Counted from the first letter of the stretch, positions 1-8,927 are shown. The stretch: 64,000 bases of DNA from Rhodanobacter sp. T12-5 (GCF_008329435.1 NZ_NPKN01000003.1:1-64000), one strand, 5' to 3'. The notes: generated by a model from the sequence alone, not told the origin. Program-made: numbers and translations.

Positions 1-1
1 G

Positions 2-196
2 TTCTACTTCCGCACGACCGACGTGACCGGCGCTTGCCAGTTGCCGGACGGTGTGGAGATGGTGATGCCGGGCGACAACGTGAAGATGGTGGTGAGCCTG
101 ATCCACCCGATCGCGATGGACGAAGGCTTGCGTTTCGCCATCCGCGAAGGCGGCCGCACCGTCGGCGCCGGCGTGGTGGCCAAGGTCATCAAGTAA
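2..196 (+). CDS. tuf: Elongation factor Tu, C-terminal fragment (cut by window edge)
   Basis: EF-Tu is the GTPase that delivers aminoacyl-tRNA to the ribosome. Only the last 64 codons lie in the window. They encode the end of beta-barrel domain 3, recognised by [29 protein letters not shown] and the terminal [11 protein letters not shown], which match EF-Tu nearly residue for residue. The gene lies upstream of rpsJ, the classical end of the str operon running into the S10 operon. The first codon in frame begins at base 2; the start and the GTPase domain are outside the window. Whether this is tufA or tufB cannot be told from here. Confidence 0.97.
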   Translation, partial: FYFRTTDVTGACQLPDGVEMVMPGDNVKMVVSLIHPIAMDEGLRFAIREGGRTVGAGVVAKVIK

Positions 197-202
197 GAAC
201 CG

Positions 203-230
203 TTATCCCGGCAGCGAGCTGCCGGGATAA
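203..230 (+). terminator. Hairpin after tuf
   Basis: A perfect 12-bp inverted repeat (TTATCCCGGCAG and its complement) with a CGAG loop begins 6 bases after the tuf stop codon. There is no T-run after it (CTTCCGCC follows), so it may be a weak terminator or an RNA 3'-end stabiliser rather than a strong intrinsic terminator. It separates tuf from the S10 leader region. Confidence 0.6.
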
Positions 231-302
231 CTTCCGCCGTTGATCCGACCTGATGCTCGGATAACGCCGGAGGGGTGGCACGTGGTTTTGCCACCGAACC
301 AC

Positions 303-331
303 TTCCCTGTCGGGAAATTAGCAGATATACT
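303..331 (+). promoter_or_regulatory. Possible S10 operon promoter
   Basis: TATACT at 326-331 is a good -10 match. The -35 hexamer at the right distance (TTCCCT, 303-308, 17-base spacer) is poor. If used, transcription would start near 338 and give a leader of about 300 nt before rpsJ. The rest of 231-636 shows no convincing gene; small open frames there have no recognisable protein. Low-confidence call by eye. Confidence 0.35.
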
Positions 332-491
332 TTGCAGCTCACTTGTCGATCAAAGCTTCGCTTTGACCGATCTACCGCGAAATGAGGCGCAGGACGTGCT
401 TCGAGTTCGCGGGCCGGGATGGCCCATCGCAATGGAACATTTCGCAGGTCCTGCCTGCCGACAATGTCTCGTTGCGCGATGCAGATTCTGT

Positions 492-525
492 CCAGGCGAG
501 CCGAATAGTGCTCGCCTGGTCTTTT
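492..525 (+). terminator. Intrinsic terminator or attenuator inside the S10 leader
   Basis: CCAGGCGAGC (492-501) pairs perfectly with GCTCGCCTGG (510-519) around an 8-base loop and is followed by TCTTTT (520-525), the form of a Rho-independent terminator. It sits 111 bases before rpsJ, so it would stop transcription inside the untranslated leader of the ribosomal protein operon. In E. coli the S10 leader is the site of L4-dependent attenuation; a similar role here is inference. Confidence 0.6.
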
Positions 526-636
526 CGAATTGGGGTCGGGAATTTTCACGGCTGCCGATGTGGTGCAAAGGGTTGTGCGAGGCGGTGAGAAGCCGTTTCG
601 TTTCACATTACGTTCTTTAGACAACAGGACACGGTT

Positions 637-948
637 ATGGCGAACCAGAAGATTCGGATTCGGCTGAAGGCGTACGATCATCGATTGATCGACCGCTCGG
701 CCAGCGAGATCGTCGAAACGGCAAAGCGCACGGGTGCCACGGTACTCGGCCCGATTCCGCTTCCGACCAAGATCGAGCGTTACACCATCCTGACGTCGCC
801 GCACGTCGACAAGGATGCACGCGACCAGTACGAGACCCGTACGCACAAGCGTGTGCTCGACATCATCGACCCGAACGACAAGACCGTGGACGCGCTCATG
901 AAGCTTGATCTCGCCGCTGGCGTCGATGTTCAGATCAAGCTCGGTTGA
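637..948 (+). CDS. rpsJ: 30S ribosomal protein S10
   Basis: S10 is a 30S head protein that also acts as the NusE transcription antitermination factor. The 103-residue product equals the E. coli length. Hallmarks are [20 protein letters not shown] near the N-terminus, the GPIPLPTK loop and the C-terminal [13 protein letters not shown]. It is the first gene of the S10 operon and is followed 20 bases later by rplC. The leader upstream carries a terminator-like hairpin at 492-525. Confidence 0.99.
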   Translation: MANQKIRIRLKAYDHRLIDRSASEIVETAKRTGATVLGPIPLPTKIERYTILTSPHVDKDARDQYETRTHKRVLDIIDPNDKTVDALMKLDLAAGVDVQIKLG

Positions 949-968
949 GCGACAGACAGGATACGAAA

Positions 969-1610
969 ATGAGTATCGGATTGGTTGGCCGCAAATGCGG
1001 CATGAGCCGACTCTTCACTGAAGATGGCCGCTCGATTCCGGTGACGCTGATTGAAGCGACGCCGAATCGCGTGACCCAGTTGAAGACGGACGACAACGAT
1101 GGCTACAGCGCCGTCCAGGTTTCCGCGGGCAGCAAGCGCGCCAACCTGCTGACGCAGCCGCTGAAAGGCCACTACGCGAAGGCCAAGGTCGAGCCGGGTC
1201 GCGGCTTGTGGGAATTCCGCGTGGCTGCCGAGGATCTCGGCAAATACGAAGTGGGCAGCGAGATCAAGGCGGACGACGTGTTCACCGTCGGTCAGATCGT
1301 CGATGTCGCCGGCGTGTCGAAGGGCAAGGGCTTCCAGGGCACGATCAAGCGCTGGAATTTCAAGATGGGTGATGCCACCCACGGCAACTCGCTGTCGCAT
1401 CGTGCGCCGGGCTCCATCGGCCAGCGCCAGACTCCGGGTCGCGTGTTCCCCGGCAAGAAGATGTCCGGCCACATGGGTGCGGTCAACCGCACGCAGCAGG
1501 GTCTGGAAGTGGTCAAGGTCGACGCCGAGCGTCATCTGATCGCGGTGAAGGGTGCGGTGCCGGGTGCTACCGGTGGCGACGTCATCATCCGCCCGACGAC
1601 GAAGAGCTGA
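969..1610 (+). CDS. rplC: 50S ribosomal protein L3
   Basis: L3 is an early-assembly 50S protein that reaches towards the peptidyl transferase centre. The product is 213 residues from ATG 969, starting [16 protein letters not shown] as in the family; AGGA lies about 7 bases upstream. The frame is open further upstream (to 945), but that would overlap rpsJ and add a non-conserved extension. The [13 protein letters not shown] stretch around residue 150 contains the conserved glutamine that PrmB methylates in E. coli. Second gene of the S10 operon. Confidence 0.98.
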   Translation: MSIGLVGRKCGMSRLFTEDGRSIPVTLIEATPNRVTQLKTDDNDGYSAVQVSAGSKRANLLTQPLKGHYAKAKVEPGRGLWEFRVAAEDLGKYEVGSEIKADDVFTVGQIVDVAGVSKGKGFQGTIKRWNFKMGDATHGNSLSHRAPGSIGQRQTPGRVFPGKKMSGHMGAVNRTQQGLEVVKVDAERHLIAVKGAVPGATGGDVIIRPTTKS

Positions 1611-1621
1611 GGAGAGACGCC

Positions 1622-2224
1622 ATGGAACTCAATGTTATTGGCGCCAAGTCACTCAACGTGTCGGACGAAGTGTTCGGCGGTGAGTACAAGAAGGCCCTGG
1701 TTCACCAGATCGTGGTTGCCTACCAGGCGGCCGGTCGCGCCGGCACCCAGTCGCAGCTGACGCGCGGCGAGATGTCCGGTACCACCAAGAAATTCAAGAA
1801 GCAGAAGGGCGGCGGCGCTCGTCACGGTGACTACCGTGCACCGATCTTTGTCGGTGGTGGTCGCGCCTTTGCGGCCAAGCCGCGCAACTACGAACAGAAG
1901 GTCAACCGCAAGGCTTACCGTGTCGCGATCCGTTCGATCTTCTCCGAACTGGTTCGCCAGGATCGCCTGAAGATCGTCGAGAGCTTCGGCATCGAGACGC
2001 CGAAGACTTCCGCGATGGTCGCCAAGCTGGCCGAGCTGGAAGTGTCCGGTCGCGTGCTGCTGGTGTCGGAAGATGCTTCGGAGTCGGTATTCCTGGCCGC
2101 CCGCAACATCCCGTACATCCATGTGCTGGACGTGATGGGCCTGAACCCGGTCAGCCTGGTCGGTTCCGATCATGTGGTGATGACGGTTGACGCCGTGAAG
2201 AAAGTCGAGGAGTGGCTGGCATGA
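1622..2224 (+). CDS. rplD: 50S ribosomal protein L4
   Basis: L4 lines the nascent-peptide exit tunnel through its long internal loop. In E. coli it also represses its own S10 operon at the levels of transcription and translation. The product is 200 residues (E. coli 201). The basic tunnel loop is visible as [20 protein letters not shown] around residues 60-80. The TGA stop overlaps the ATG of rplW (ATGA), so the two are probably translationally coupled. If L4 autoregulates here, the terminator at 492-525 is the obvious target (inference). Confidence 0.98.
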   Translation: MELNVIGAKSLNVSDEVFGGEYKKALVHQIVVAYQAAGRAGTQSQLTRGEMSGTTKKFKKQKGGGARHGDYRAPIFVGGGRAFAAKPRNYEQKVNRKAYRVAIRSIFSELVRQDRLKIVESFGIETPKTSAMVAKLAELEVSGRVLLVSEDASESVFLAARNIPYIHVLDVMGLNPVSLVGSDHVVMTVDAVKKVEEWLA

Positions 2225-2514
2225 ACAACGAACGCATTCTCGACACGCTGCGCGCGCCGCACATCTCCGAGAAGTCCGCCCGTCTGGCCGAGCACAACCA
2301 GTACGTATTCGTGGTCGCCCCCGCGGCGACCAAGGCCGATGTCCGTGCTGCCGTGGAGAAGCTGTTCGACGTGAAAGTCGAGCAGGTGAACCTCGTCAAC
2401 ACCAAGGGCAAGGTCAAGTCCTTCCGTTTCCGCGCTGGCAGTCGCCAGGGCAAGCGCAAGGCCTATGTGCGTCTTGCCGATGGCCAGACCATCGACGTGT
2501 CCGCCAAGGCCTGA
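2221..2514 (+). CDS. rplW: 50S ribosomal protein L23
   Basis: L23 sits at the tunnel exit and is the docking site for trigger factor and SRP. The 97-residue product contains the family's RAPHISEKS near the N-terminus and the NTKGKVK loop region. ATG 2221 overlaps the rplD stop by 4 bases. An in-frame alternative start 9 bases upstream (2212) would add only MAG and is less likely. Fourth gene of the S10 operon. Confidence 0.97.
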   Translation: MNNERILDTLRAPHISEKSARLAEHNQYVFVVAPAATKADVRAAVEKLFDVKVEQVNLVNTKGKVKSFRFRAGSRQGKRKAYVRLADGQTIDVSAKA

Positions 2515-2531
2515 GCCAGGAGTTTTGTGAA

Positions 2532-3356
2532 ATGGCATTAATCAACCACAAGCCGACCTCGCCGGGCCGTCGCGACGCCGTCAGCGTTCGCACGGAGGGC
2601 CTGCACAAGGGCGCTCCGTACGCGCCGCTGACCGAGTCGCAGTCCCGCACTGGCGGTCGCAATCATCATGGCCGCATCACCGTGCGTCATCGCGGCGGCG
2701 GTCACAAGCAGCAGTACCGCATCATCGATTTCAAGCGCGACAAGGAAGGCATCGCCGCCCGTGTCGAGCGCATCGAATACGATCCGAACCGCACCGCCCA
2801 TATCGCATTGCTGTGCTATGCCGATGGCGAGCGCCGCTACATCATCGCGCCGAAGGGCGTGCAGGTGGACGATCGCCTGCTGTCCGGCCGTGACGCGCCG
2901 ATCAAGGCCGGCAACTGCCTGCAGCTGCGCAACATCCCGATGGGCAGCACGATCCACTGCATCGAGCTGCGTCCGGGCAAGGGTGCGCAGATCGCCCGCA
3001 GCGCAGGCGCTTCGGTGCAGCTGGTGGCGCGCGAGTCCGGCTACGCCACGTTGCGTCTTCGCTCCGGCGAGATGCGCCGCGTCTCGGTTGATTGCCGCGC
3101 CACCATCGGCGAAGTCGGCAACGGCGAGCACAGCCTGAAGAAGCTCGGCAAGGCCGGCGCCAAGCGCTGGCTGGGTATTCGCCCGACCGTTCGCGGTGTG
3201 GTGATGAACCCGGTCGACCATCCGCACGGCGGTGGTGAAGGCAAGACCTCTGGCGGTCGTCATCCGGTCAGCCCGTGGGGCACGCCGGCGAAGGGTTACA
3301 AGACCCGTAACAACAAGCGCACGCAGCAGTTCATCGTGCGTCGTCGTACCAAGTAA
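2532..3356 (+). CDS. rplB: 50S ribosomal protein L2
   Basis: L2 is a primary 23S rRNA-binding protein needed for subunit association and peptidyl transferase activity. The 274-residue product (E. coli 273) has the diagnostic C-terminal [20 protein letters not shown] with the conserved histidine near the active site. The N-terminal half is the OB-fold domain and the middle the SH3-like domain. The ATG is preceded by AGGAG (2518-2522). Part of the S10 operon. Confidence 0.99.
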   Translation: MALINHKPTSPGRRDAVSVRTEGLHKGAPYAPLTESQSRTGGRNHHGRITVRHRGGGHKQQYRIIDFKRDKEGIAARVERIEYDPNRTAHIALLCYADGERRYIIAPKGVQVDDRLLSGRDAPIKAGNCLQLRNIPMGSTIHCIELRPGKGAQIARSAGASVQLVARESGYATLRLRSGEMRRVSVDCRATIGEVGNGEHSLKKLGKAGAKRWLGIRPTVRGVVMNPVDHPHGGGEGKTSGGRHPVSPWGTPAKGYKTRNNKRTQQFIVRRRTK

Positions 3357-3368
3357 CAGGAAGCCGAC

Positions 3369-3641
3369 ATGCCTCGCTCTTTGAAGAAAGGTCCGTTCGT
3401 CGACCTTCACCTCGTAAAGAAGGTGGAAGCTGCGGTTTCCGCCAACAACAAGCGCCCGATCAAGACCTGGTCGCGCCGCTCGATGATCCTGCCGGAAATG
3501 GTCGGCTTGACCATCGCCATTCACAACGGCCGTCAGCACGTACCCGTACTGATCAACGAGAACATGGTCGGGCACAAGCTCGGCGAGTTCGCGGTGACTC
3601 GTACGTTCAAGGGCCATGTCGGCGACAAGAAGGGCAAGTGA
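3369..3641 (+). CDS. rpsS: 30S ribosomal protein S19
   Basis: S19 is in the 30S head next to S13 and contacts the A-site region. The 90-residue product opens with [14 protein letters not shown] and ends in the typical basic tail. Its TGA stop overlaps the rplV ATG by one base (TGATG), suggesting re-initiation coupling. S10 operon gene. Confidence 0.98.
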   Translation: MPRSLKKGPFVDLHLVKKVEAAVSANNKRPIKTWSRRSMILPEMVGLTIAIHNGRQHVPVLINENMVGHKLGEFAVTRTFKGHVGDKKGK

Positions 3642-3976
3642 TGAGCACTGAAGCCAAAGCGATCCTGCGCGGCGCCCGCATCTCGGCGCAAAAGGCACGC
3701 CTGGTGGCTGACCTCGTTCGCGGACTTCCCGTGGGCCGGGCCAGCGACGTGCTCACCTATACCAACAAGAAGGCTGCGCACCTTGTCCGCAAGGTGCTGC
3801 TGTCGGCCGTCGCCAACGCCGAGAACAATCTCGGTGCCGATGTCGACGAACTGAAAGTGGCCAGCATCTTCGTCGACGAAGGTCCGGCGATGAAGCGCAT
3901 GCATGCCCGCGCCAAAGGCCGCGGTTCGCGCATCCTGAAACGCACCAGCCACATCACTGTGGTTGTCGGCAACTGA
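3641..3976 (+). CDS. rplV: 50S ribosomal protein L22
   Basis: L22 forms, with L4, the narrow part of the exit tunnel and is a known site of macrolide-resistance mutations. The 111-residue product (E. coli 110) shows the beta-hairpin region near [21 protein letters not shown] 3641 overlaps the rpsS stop; a GTG one codon earlier is in frame but unnecessary. S10 operon gene. Confidence 0.98.
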   Translation: MSTEAKAILRGARISAQKARLVADLVRGLPVGRASDVLTYTNKKAAHLVRKVLLSAVANAENNLGADVDELKVASIFVDEGPAMKRMHARAKGRGSRILKRTSHITVVVGN

Positions 3977-3991
3977 CTGGGGACGTAGACG

Positions 3992-4744
3992 ATGGGTCAT
4001 AAAGTTCATCCCACCGGTATCCGCCTCGGCATTGCCAAGGACTGGAACTCGAAGTGGTTCGCCAACAAGGGCGATTACGCGAAGTATCTCGTGGCCGACA
4101 TCAAGGTCCGCGACATGCTGAAGAAGAAGCTCGCTGCAGCCGGCATCTCGAAGATCCAGATCGAGCGTCCGGCCAAGACCGCACGCGTGACGATCCACAC
4201 CGCCCGTCCGGGCGTGGTGATCGGCAAGAAGGGCGAGGATATCGAGAAGCTGCGCAAGGAAGTCAGCGACATGATGGGCGTTCCGACGCACATCAACGTC
4301 AGTGAAGTGCGCAAGCCGGAGCTCGACGCGCAGCTGGTAGCTGAATCGATCGCGCAGCAGCTGGAGCGCCGCATCATGTTCCGCCGCGCGATGAAGCGCT
4401 CGGTCGGCAACGCGATGCGCCTGGGCGCGCTGGGCATCAAGATCAACGTGTCCGGTCGTCTGAACGGTGCGGAGATCGCCCGCTCCGAGTGGAGCCGCGA
4501 AGGTCGCGTGCCGCTGCATACGCTGCGTGCCGACATCGACTACGGCTTCGCCGAAGCGAGTACCACCTACGGCATCATCGGCATCAAGGTGTGGATCTAC
4601 AAGGGCGAGATCTTCGATTTGGCTGCAGCCAGCCAGGAGTCGAAGGACGAGCCGTCGCAGCCGCGCCGCGAAGGTGGCGAAGGTCGTCGTAATGATTCGC
4701 GTCGCGAGGCCGGTGACGGCCGCCGCGAGCGGACTGCGAAGTAA
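3992..4744 (+). CDS. rpsC: 30S ribosomal protein S3
   Basis: S3 lines the mRNA entry tunnel of the 30S subunit and contributes to helicase activity there. The product starts [14 protein letters not shown] and carries the KH-domain GxxG signature in [14 protein letters not shown] around residues 72-85. At 250 residues it exceeds the E. coli protein (233); the extra length is a charged C-terminal tail rich in Arg, Glu, Gly and Asp. Similar tails occur in relatives, so this is lineage-specific rather than an error. Confidence 0.98.
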   Translation: MGHKVHPTGIRLGIAKDWNSKWFANKGDYAKYLVADIKVRDMLKKKLAAAGISKIQIERPAKTARVTIHTARPGVVIGKKGEDIEKLRKEVSDMMGVPTHINVSEVRKPELDAQLVAESIAQQLERRIMFRRAMKRSVGNAMRLGALGIKINVSGRLNGAEIARSEWSREGRVPLHTLRADIDYGFAEASTTYGIIGIKVWIYKGEIFDLAAASQESKDEPSQPRREGGEGRRNDSRREAGDGRRERTAK

Positions 4745-4755
4745 GGAGAGTTGCC

Positions 4756-5169
4756 ATGTTGCAACCCAAGCGAACCAAATACCGCAAGCAGTTCAAGGGC
4801 CGTAACGACGGTCTGGCGCAGTGCTCCAACCTCGTCAGCTTTGGCGAGTATGGCCTGAAGGCGACGACACACGGTGCGCTCACCGCGCGTCAGATCGAAG
4901 CCGCACGTCGTTGCATTACCCGCTTCGTCAAGCGTGGCGGCAAGTTGTGGATCCGCGTGTTCCCGGACAAGCCGATCACCAAGAAGCCGATCGAAGTCCG
5001 CATGGGCGCGGGCAAGGGCAGTGTCGAGTTCTGGGTCGCTCCGATCCAGCCTGGTCGCATGCTCTATGAAATCGAGGGCGTCGACGAGACGACGGCACGC
5101 GAGGCGTTTCGCCTGGCTGCCGCCAAGCTCTCGGTGCAGACCCAGTTTGTTACCCGGGCGGTGATGTGA
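4756..5169 (+). CDS. rplP: 50S ribosomal protein L16
   Basis: L16 is a late-assembly 50S protein near the A-site tRNA. The product is 137 residues (E. coli 136), starting [17 protein letters not shown]. The conserved arginine hydroxylated by RoxA/YcfD in E. coli lies in VRMGAGKG. The stop overlaps the rpmC ATG by one base. S10 operon gene. Confidence 0.98.
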   Translation: MLQPKRTKYRKQFKGRNDGLAQCSNLVSFGEYGLKATTHGALTARQIEAARRCITRFVKRGGKLWIRVFPDKPITKKPIEVRMGAGKGSVEFWVAPIQPGRMLYEIEGVDETTAREAFRLAAAKLSVQTQFVTRAVM

Positions 5170-5354
5170 TGGCCAGCAAAGATATCAACAACCAGTCGGC
5201 CGATGAGCTGAACCAGCATCTGCTGGATCTGCGCAAGGAGCAGTTCAATCTGCGCATGCAGAAGGGCTCCAGCCAGCTCACCCAGCCGCACCAGCTTCGC
5301 CGCGTTCGGCGTGACATCGCCCGCACGAAGTTCGTGCTCGGCAGCAAGAAGTAA
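5169..5354 (+). CDS. rpmC: 50S ribosomal protein L29
   Basis: L29 is a small helical protein at the tunnel exit beside L23. The 61-residue product (E. coli 63) has the two-helix hairpin pattern with LRKEQFNLRMQKGSSQL in helix 1. ATG 5169 overlaps the rplP stop; the preceding in-frame GTG (5166) is less likely. S10 operon gene. Confidence 0.96.
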   Translation: MASKDINNQSADELNQHLLDLRKEQFNLRMQKGSSQLTQPHQLRRVRRDIARTKFVLGSKK

Positions 5355-5366
5355 GGGACGGCCGAC

Positions 5367-5639
5367 ATGAGCGACACTCAGATTCAAGAACAGAAGCAGG
5401 CGCGTACCCTCGAGGGCCGCGTCACCAGCAACAAGATGGACAAGACGGTCACCGTGCTGGTCGAGCGCCAGGTCCAGCATTGGCTGCTCGGCAAGATCAT
5501 CCGCCGTTCGACCAAGCTGCATGCGCAGGACGACCTGGGTGCGAACGAGGGCGACCTCGTGCGTATCGCCGAATGCCGTCCGTTGTCCAAGACCAAACAT
5601 CACCGCGTGGTTGAAATCATCACGCGCGCCAACGTCTAA
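5367..5639 (+). CDS. rpsQ: 30S ribosomal protein S17
   Basis: S17 is a primary 16S rRNA-binding OB-fold protein. The 90-residue product contains [20 protein letters not shown] and the typical C-terminal [15 protein letters not shown]. It is slightly longer than the E. coli protein (84) through an N-terminal extension ([10 protein letters not shown]). It is the last gene of the S10 operon; the spc operon gene rplN follows after only 14 bases, so the operons may be read through. Confidence 0.98.
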   Translation: MSDTQIQEQKQARTLEGRVTSNKMDKTVTVLVERQVQHWLLGKIIRRSTKLHAQDDLGANEGDLVRIAECRPLSKTKHHRVVEIITRANV

Positions 5640-5653
5640 GGGAGGGTGCAGCC

Positions 5654-6022
5654 ATGATCCAGATGCAAAGCACGCTTTCCGCAGCGGACAACAGCGGCGC
5701 GAAGGAACTGATGTGCATCAAGGTGCTCGGCGGCTCCAAGCGCCGTTACGCCGCGATCGGTGACGTCATCAAGGTCACCGTGAAGGATGCGATTCCCCGC
5801 GGCAAGGTCAAGAAGGGCGAGGTGTACAACGCCGTGGTGGTTCGTACCGCCAAGGGTGTGCGCCGTCCCGATGGTTCGCTGATCCGTTTCGACGGCAATG
5901 CAGCGGTCCTCCTCAACAACAAGCTCGAGCCGATCGGTACCCGTATTTTCGGGCCGGTTACCCGCGAGCTGCGCAGCGAGAAGTTCATGAAGATCGTCTC
6001 GCTCGCACCCGAAGTGCTCTGA
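5654..6022 (+). CDS. rplN: 50S ribosomal protein L14
   Basis: L14 forms an inter-subunit bridge with 16S rRNA and is the binding site of the silencing factor RsfS. The 122-residue product begins [19 protein letters not shown], the family signature. First gene of the spc operon. No separate promoter is evident in the 14-base gap from rpsQ. Confidence 0.99.
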   Translation: MIQMQSTLSAADNSGAKELMCIKVLGGSKRRYAAIGDVIKVTVKDAIPRGKVKKGEVYNAVVVRTAKGVRRPDGSLIRFDGNAAVLLNNKLEPIGTRIFGPVTRELRSEKFMKIVSLAPEVL

Positions 6023-6036
6023 GCGGAGATCACAAA

Positions 6037-6351
6037 ATGAACCGTATCCGTAAGGGTGATCAGGTGCTCGTGATCACCGGCAAGAACAAGGGTCAACGCG
6101 GCGACGTGCTGCGTGTTGCAGGCGAGCGCGTGTTCGTCTCCAACGTGAATCTGGTGAAGCGTCACACCAAGCCGAACCCGCAGGCCAACCAGGCTGGCGG
6201 TATCGTCGAGCGTGAAGCCTCGATCCATCTCTCCAATGTGCAGCTGTTCAACCCCGCCACGAACAAGGGTGAACGCGTCGGCACCAAAACGCTCGAAGAT
6301 GGGCGCAAGGTCCGCGTGTTCCGTTCGACTGGCGAGGTCGTGGACGCGTAA
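6037..6351 (+). CDS. rplX: 50S ribosomal protein L24
   Basis: L24 is an assembly-initiator protein of the 50S subunit. The 104-residue product has a KOW motif at its N-terminus ([19 protein letters not shown]). Length equals E. coli. spc operon, 14 bases after rplN. Confidence 0.98.
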   Translation: MNRIRKGDQVLVITGKNKGQRGDVLRVAGERVFVSNVNLVKRHTKPNPQANQAGGIVEREASIHLSNVQLFNPATNKGERVGTKTLEDGRKVRVFRSTGEVVDA

Positions 6352-6362
6352 GGAACACGATC

Positions 6363-6902
6363 ATGACGCGCCTTGAAAATTTTTATAAAGAGCAGGTAGT
6401 CGCCAAGCTCACCGAGCAATTCGGCTACCAGAACGTGATGCAGGTTCCCCGCATCACCAAGATCACGCTAAACATGGGCGTGGGCGAAGCTGCGGGCAAC
6501 AAGAAAGTGCTCGAGAACGCCGTGGCCGACATGGCCAAGATCGCGGGCCAGAAGCCGATCACGACCAAGGCGCGCGTTTCCGTGGCCTCGTTCAAGATCC
6601 GCGACGGTTGGCCGATCGGCTGCAAGGTCACCTTGCGCCGTGCCCAGATGTGGGAGTTCATGGACCGCCTGATCAACATCTCGCTGCCGCGCGTGCGCGA
6701 CTTCCGCGGTGTGTCCGGCAAGGCGTTCGATGGCCGCGGCAACTACAACTTCGGTATCAAGGAACAGATCATCTTCCCTGAAATCGACTTCGACCAGGTT
6801 GATGCGCTGCGTGGCATGGATATCTCCATCACCACGACCGCCAAGACCGACGAAGAGGCGAAAGCCTTGCTGGCAGCATTCAGCTTCCCGTTCCGTAACT
6901 GA
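6363..6902 (+). CDS. rplE: 50S ribosomal protein L5
   Basis: L5 binds 5S rRNA and contacts the P-site tRNA and the 30S head. The 179-residue product (equal to E. coli) has [16 protein letters not shown] near the N-terminus and [20 protein letters not shown] near residue 125. spc operon, 11 bases after rplX. Confidence 0.99.
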   Translation: MTRLENFYKEQVVAKLTEQFGYQNVMQVPRITKITLNMGVGEAAGNKKVLENAVADMAKIAGQKPITTKARVSVASFKIRDGWPIGCKVTLRRAQMWEFMDRLINISLPRVRDFRGVSGKAFDGRGNYNFGIKEQIIFPEIDFDQVDALRGMDISITTTAKTDEEAKALLAAFSFPFRN

Positions 6903-6914
6903 TAGGCGTTATCC

Positions 6915-7220
6915 ATGGCCAAGACATCAATGGTGAACCGCGATATCAAGCGGACCAAACTCGTCAAGAAGTACGCCGCCAAGCGTGCCGAACTGAAGGC
7001 GATCGTGCTGAGCTCCACTGCTTCCTACGAGGAGAAGATGGGCGCGCAGACCAAGCTGCAGAAGCTTCCGCGTGATGCGAGCCCGTCGCGTCAGCGCACG
7101 CGTTGTGCGTTGACCGGTCGCCCGCGTGCGGTCTATGCCAAATTCGGTCTGGGCCGCAACAAGCTGCGTGAAGCCACCATGCGCGGCGACGTGCCGGGTC
7201 TGCGCAAGGCCAGCTGGTAA
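6915..7220 (+). CDS. rpsN: 30S ribosomal protein S14, zinc-independent form
   Basis: S14 binds 16S rRNA in the 30S head. The 101-residue product is the long form without zinc ligands: the C-terminal region reads [19 protein letters not shown] and has none of the paired CxxC motifs of the short zinc form. In the spc operon; an unusually long 224-base gap follows before rpsH. Confidence 0.98.
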   Translation: MAKTSMVNRDIKRTKLVKKYAAKRAELKAIVLSSTASYEEKMGAQTKLQKLPRDASPSRQRTRCALTGRPRAVYAKFGLGRNKLREATMRGDVPGLRKASW

Positions 7221-7231
7221 TACAAGAACCG

Positions 7232-7268
7232 GAGTCGTTCCGCGGGGCGCAAGCGCCACGGACGATTC
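7232..7268 (+). other. Stem-loop after rpsN
   Basis: Imperfect stem-loop shortly after the rpsN stop: an inner GGCG/CGCC stem around CAAG, extended by an outer CGTTCCG/CGGACG pairing. No T-run follows. It could be a processing or regulatory structure in the rpsN-rpsH gap. In E. coli the S8 repressor binds mRNA in this general part of the spc operon, but I cannot recognise an S8 site here. Confidence 0.4.
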
Positions 7269-7316
7269 ACCAGGTGGCTCCCACGAGCTGCCGTTGATGC
7301 GACTACCGCGTCGACA

Positions 7317-7346
7317 TTCGCTAAAACCTGAAAAGGCTGATATAGT
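7317..7346 (+). promoter_or_regulatory. Possible internal promoter before rpsH
   Basis: TATAGT at 7341-7346 resembles a -10 box, with a weak TTCGCT at 7317-7322 (18-base spacer) as -35. The surrounding 7221-7444 gap is more AT-rich than its neighbours and contains no gene. A start here would drive rpsH to secY independently of the upstream operon. Judged by eye. Confidence 0.35.
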
Positions 7347-7444
7347 CAGCGGTCTGCGCAAGGCAGGCCGATGTTTCTTGTCGGCTCACAATCTGATTGA
7401 TTTCCGGTTTTATCGGATATCGGTGCACTCTGAAGGATGTTTTC

Positions 7445-7840
7445 ATGAGCATGACTGATCCCATCGCCGATCTGTTCACGCGCGTCCGCAATGCCCAAGC
7501 CATGGGCAAGCCGACCGTGCGTATGCCGTCGTCGAAACTGAAGGTGGCGATCGCCGACCTTCTCAAGAACGAGGGCTACATCCTCGACGCCAAGACTTCC
7601 GCCGAGGAAGGCAAGCCGGTGCTCGAGATCAAGCTCAAGTATTTCGAGGGCCAGCCGGCCATCGAGCGTATCTCCCGTGTCAGCCGTTCCGGCCTGCGCG
7701 TCTATCGCGGCAAGGACGAGTTGCCGAAGGTCCTTGGTGGCCTGGGTATCTCGATCATCTCGACTTCCGCTGGTCTGTTGACCGATGCGCAGGCCCGTGC
7801 CAAGGGTCTGGGCGGCGAAGTCATCGGCCAAGTGGCATAA
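7445..7840 (+). CDS. rpsH: 30S ribosomal protein S8
   Basis: S8 is a primary binder of the 16S rRNA central domain and, in E. coli, the repressor of the spc operon. The 131-residue product starts [18 protein letters not shown], which fixes the start at 7445. The frame is open upstream to 7397, but that segment is not conserved. The C-terminal half has [20 protein letters not shown] possible own promoter lies in the 224-base gap upstream. Confidence 0.98.
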   Translation: MSMTDPIADLFTRVRNAQAMGKPTVRMPSSKLKVAIADLLKNEGYILDAKTSAEEGKPVLEIKLKYFEGQPAIERISRVSRSGLRVYRGKDELPKVLGGLGISIISTSAGLLTDAQARAKGLGGEVIGQVA

Positions 7841-7851
7841 GGAGTCTTTCG

Positions 7852-8379
7852 ATGTCACGTGTAGCCAAACAACCCATTTCCCTGCCGAAGGGCGTCGAGC
7901 TGACCGTCAATGACGACCGGATCTCGGTGAAAGGCCCCAAGGGCACCTTGTCCGTGCATCACCTGCCGGGCGTCACCGTTGCGGTCGAGAACGGTGTGGC
8001 GAACATCACGCTGGAAGAGGGGTCCGACGACAAGTTCGGCGGCACCGCCCGCGCGCTGCTGGCCAACATGGTCACCGGCGTTTCCACGGGTTACGAGCGC
8101 AAGCTCGAGCTGGTCGGCGTCGGTTACCGCGTTTCCATGCAGGGCAAGTCGCTGAACCTGAGCCTGGGCTTCTCGCATCCCGTGGTGTTCGAGGCGCCGG
8201 AAGGCATCAGCATCGAAACCCCGACGCAGACCGAGGTCCTTATCAAGGGCGCGGACAAGCAGGCGGTAGGTCAGGTGGCGGCCAAGATTCGCGGTTTCCG
8301 TCCGCCGGAACCCTACAAGGGCAAAGGCGTGCGCTATGCCGGCGAGAAGATCACGATGAAGGAAGCCAAGAAGGCTTAA
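7852..8379 (+). CDS. rplF: 50S ribosomal protein L6
   Basis: L6 lies at the base of the L7/L12 stalk near the factor-binding centre. The 175-residue product starts [17 protein letters not shown] and ends with [15 protein letters not shown], the family signature, plus a basic tail. spc operon, 11 bases after rpsH. Confidence 0.99.
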   Translation: MSRVAKQPISLPKGVELTVNDDRISVKGPKGTLSVHHLPGVTVAVENGVANITLEEGSDDKFGGTARALLANMVTGVSTGYERKLELVGVGYRVSMQGKSLNLSLGFSHPVVFEAPEGISIETPTQTEVLIKGADKQAVGQVAAKIRGFRPPEPYKGKGVRYAGEKITMKEAKKA

Positions 8380-8399
8380 TGCGGGTCCCTCCGCGAAGA

Positions 8400-8417
8400 C
8401 CGGCCATCCATGGCCGG
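8400..8417 (+). other. Palindrome in the rplF-rplR gap
   Basis: CCGGCCAT and its exact complement, separated by CC, form an 8-bp hairpin in the 88-base gap. It has no T-run, so it is not a typical terminator; it could be a processing or regulatory hairpin within the spc mRNA. Confidence 0.5.
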
Positions 8418-8467
8418 ACTTCGAAAGAGCCCCAGACACAAGTCGATCCGCTTTCAAGGAACTAACG

Positions 8468-8821
8468 ATGAACAAGAACGAAAATCGCCTGCGCCGCGCC
8501 AAGTCCACCCGCTCGCATATCCGCAAGCTGGCCGTGGCCCGCCTGTCGGTGCATCGCACCGGTCAGCACATCTACGCGCAGGTGTTCGATGCCTCCGGCG
8601 TGAACGTGGTGGCTGCGGCTTCCACCGTGCAGAAGTCGGTCGCCGAAGGCCTCAAGGGCACCAAGAACCTGGCGGCTGCTGCGGCAGTCGGCAAGGCGGT
8701 CGCCGAGCGTGCGAAGGCTGCGGGTATCGAGTCGGTGGCATTTGACCGCTCGGGTTTCCGCTACCACGGCCGCATCAAGGCACTGGCCGATGCAGCGCGT
8801 GAGGCTGGTCTGAAATTCTGA
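8468..8821 (+). CDS. rplR: 50S ribosomal protein L18
   Basis: L18 brings 5S rRNA into the 50S subunit together with L5. The product is 117 residues, equal to E. coli. It has [17 protein letters not shown] and the terminal [20 protein letters not shown] typical of the family. AAGGA lies just upstream of the ATG. spc operon. Confidence 0.98.
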   Translation: MNKNENRLRRAKSTRSHIRKLAVARLSVHRTGQHIYAQVFDASGVNVVAAASTVQKSVAEGLKGTKNLAAAAAVGKAVAERAKAAGIESVAFDRSGFRYHGRIKALADAAREAGLKF

Positions 8822-8876
8822 GCATTACCCGGGTCGGGGCGTTGTCCTGATTCCACAGCGTCACCTACAACTCCAA

Positions 8877-8912
8877 GCGGCTCAGCCGCAAGCAAAGTCC
8901 CGGTTTGCCGGG
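8877..8912 (+). other. Two small hairpins before rpsE
   Basis: GCGGC/GCCGC around TCA (8877-8889) and CCCGG/CCGGG around TTTG (8899-8912) lie directly in front of rpsE. The second ends 3 bases before an in-frame ATG at 8916. It would hide a ribosome site for that codon but not the one for ATG 8928. Confidence 0.4.
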
Positions 8913-8927
8913 CACATGGAAAAGAAC

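Noticed and set aside
240-620. 126-codon frame between tuf and rpsJ
   Set aside because: It has a TTG start, no ribosome site and no recognisable protein, and it covers the terminator-like leader hairpin.
2538-3698. 386-codon - strand frame opposite rplB and rpsS
   Set aside because: Mirror of ribosomal protein genes; His/Ala/Arg-rich with no domain.
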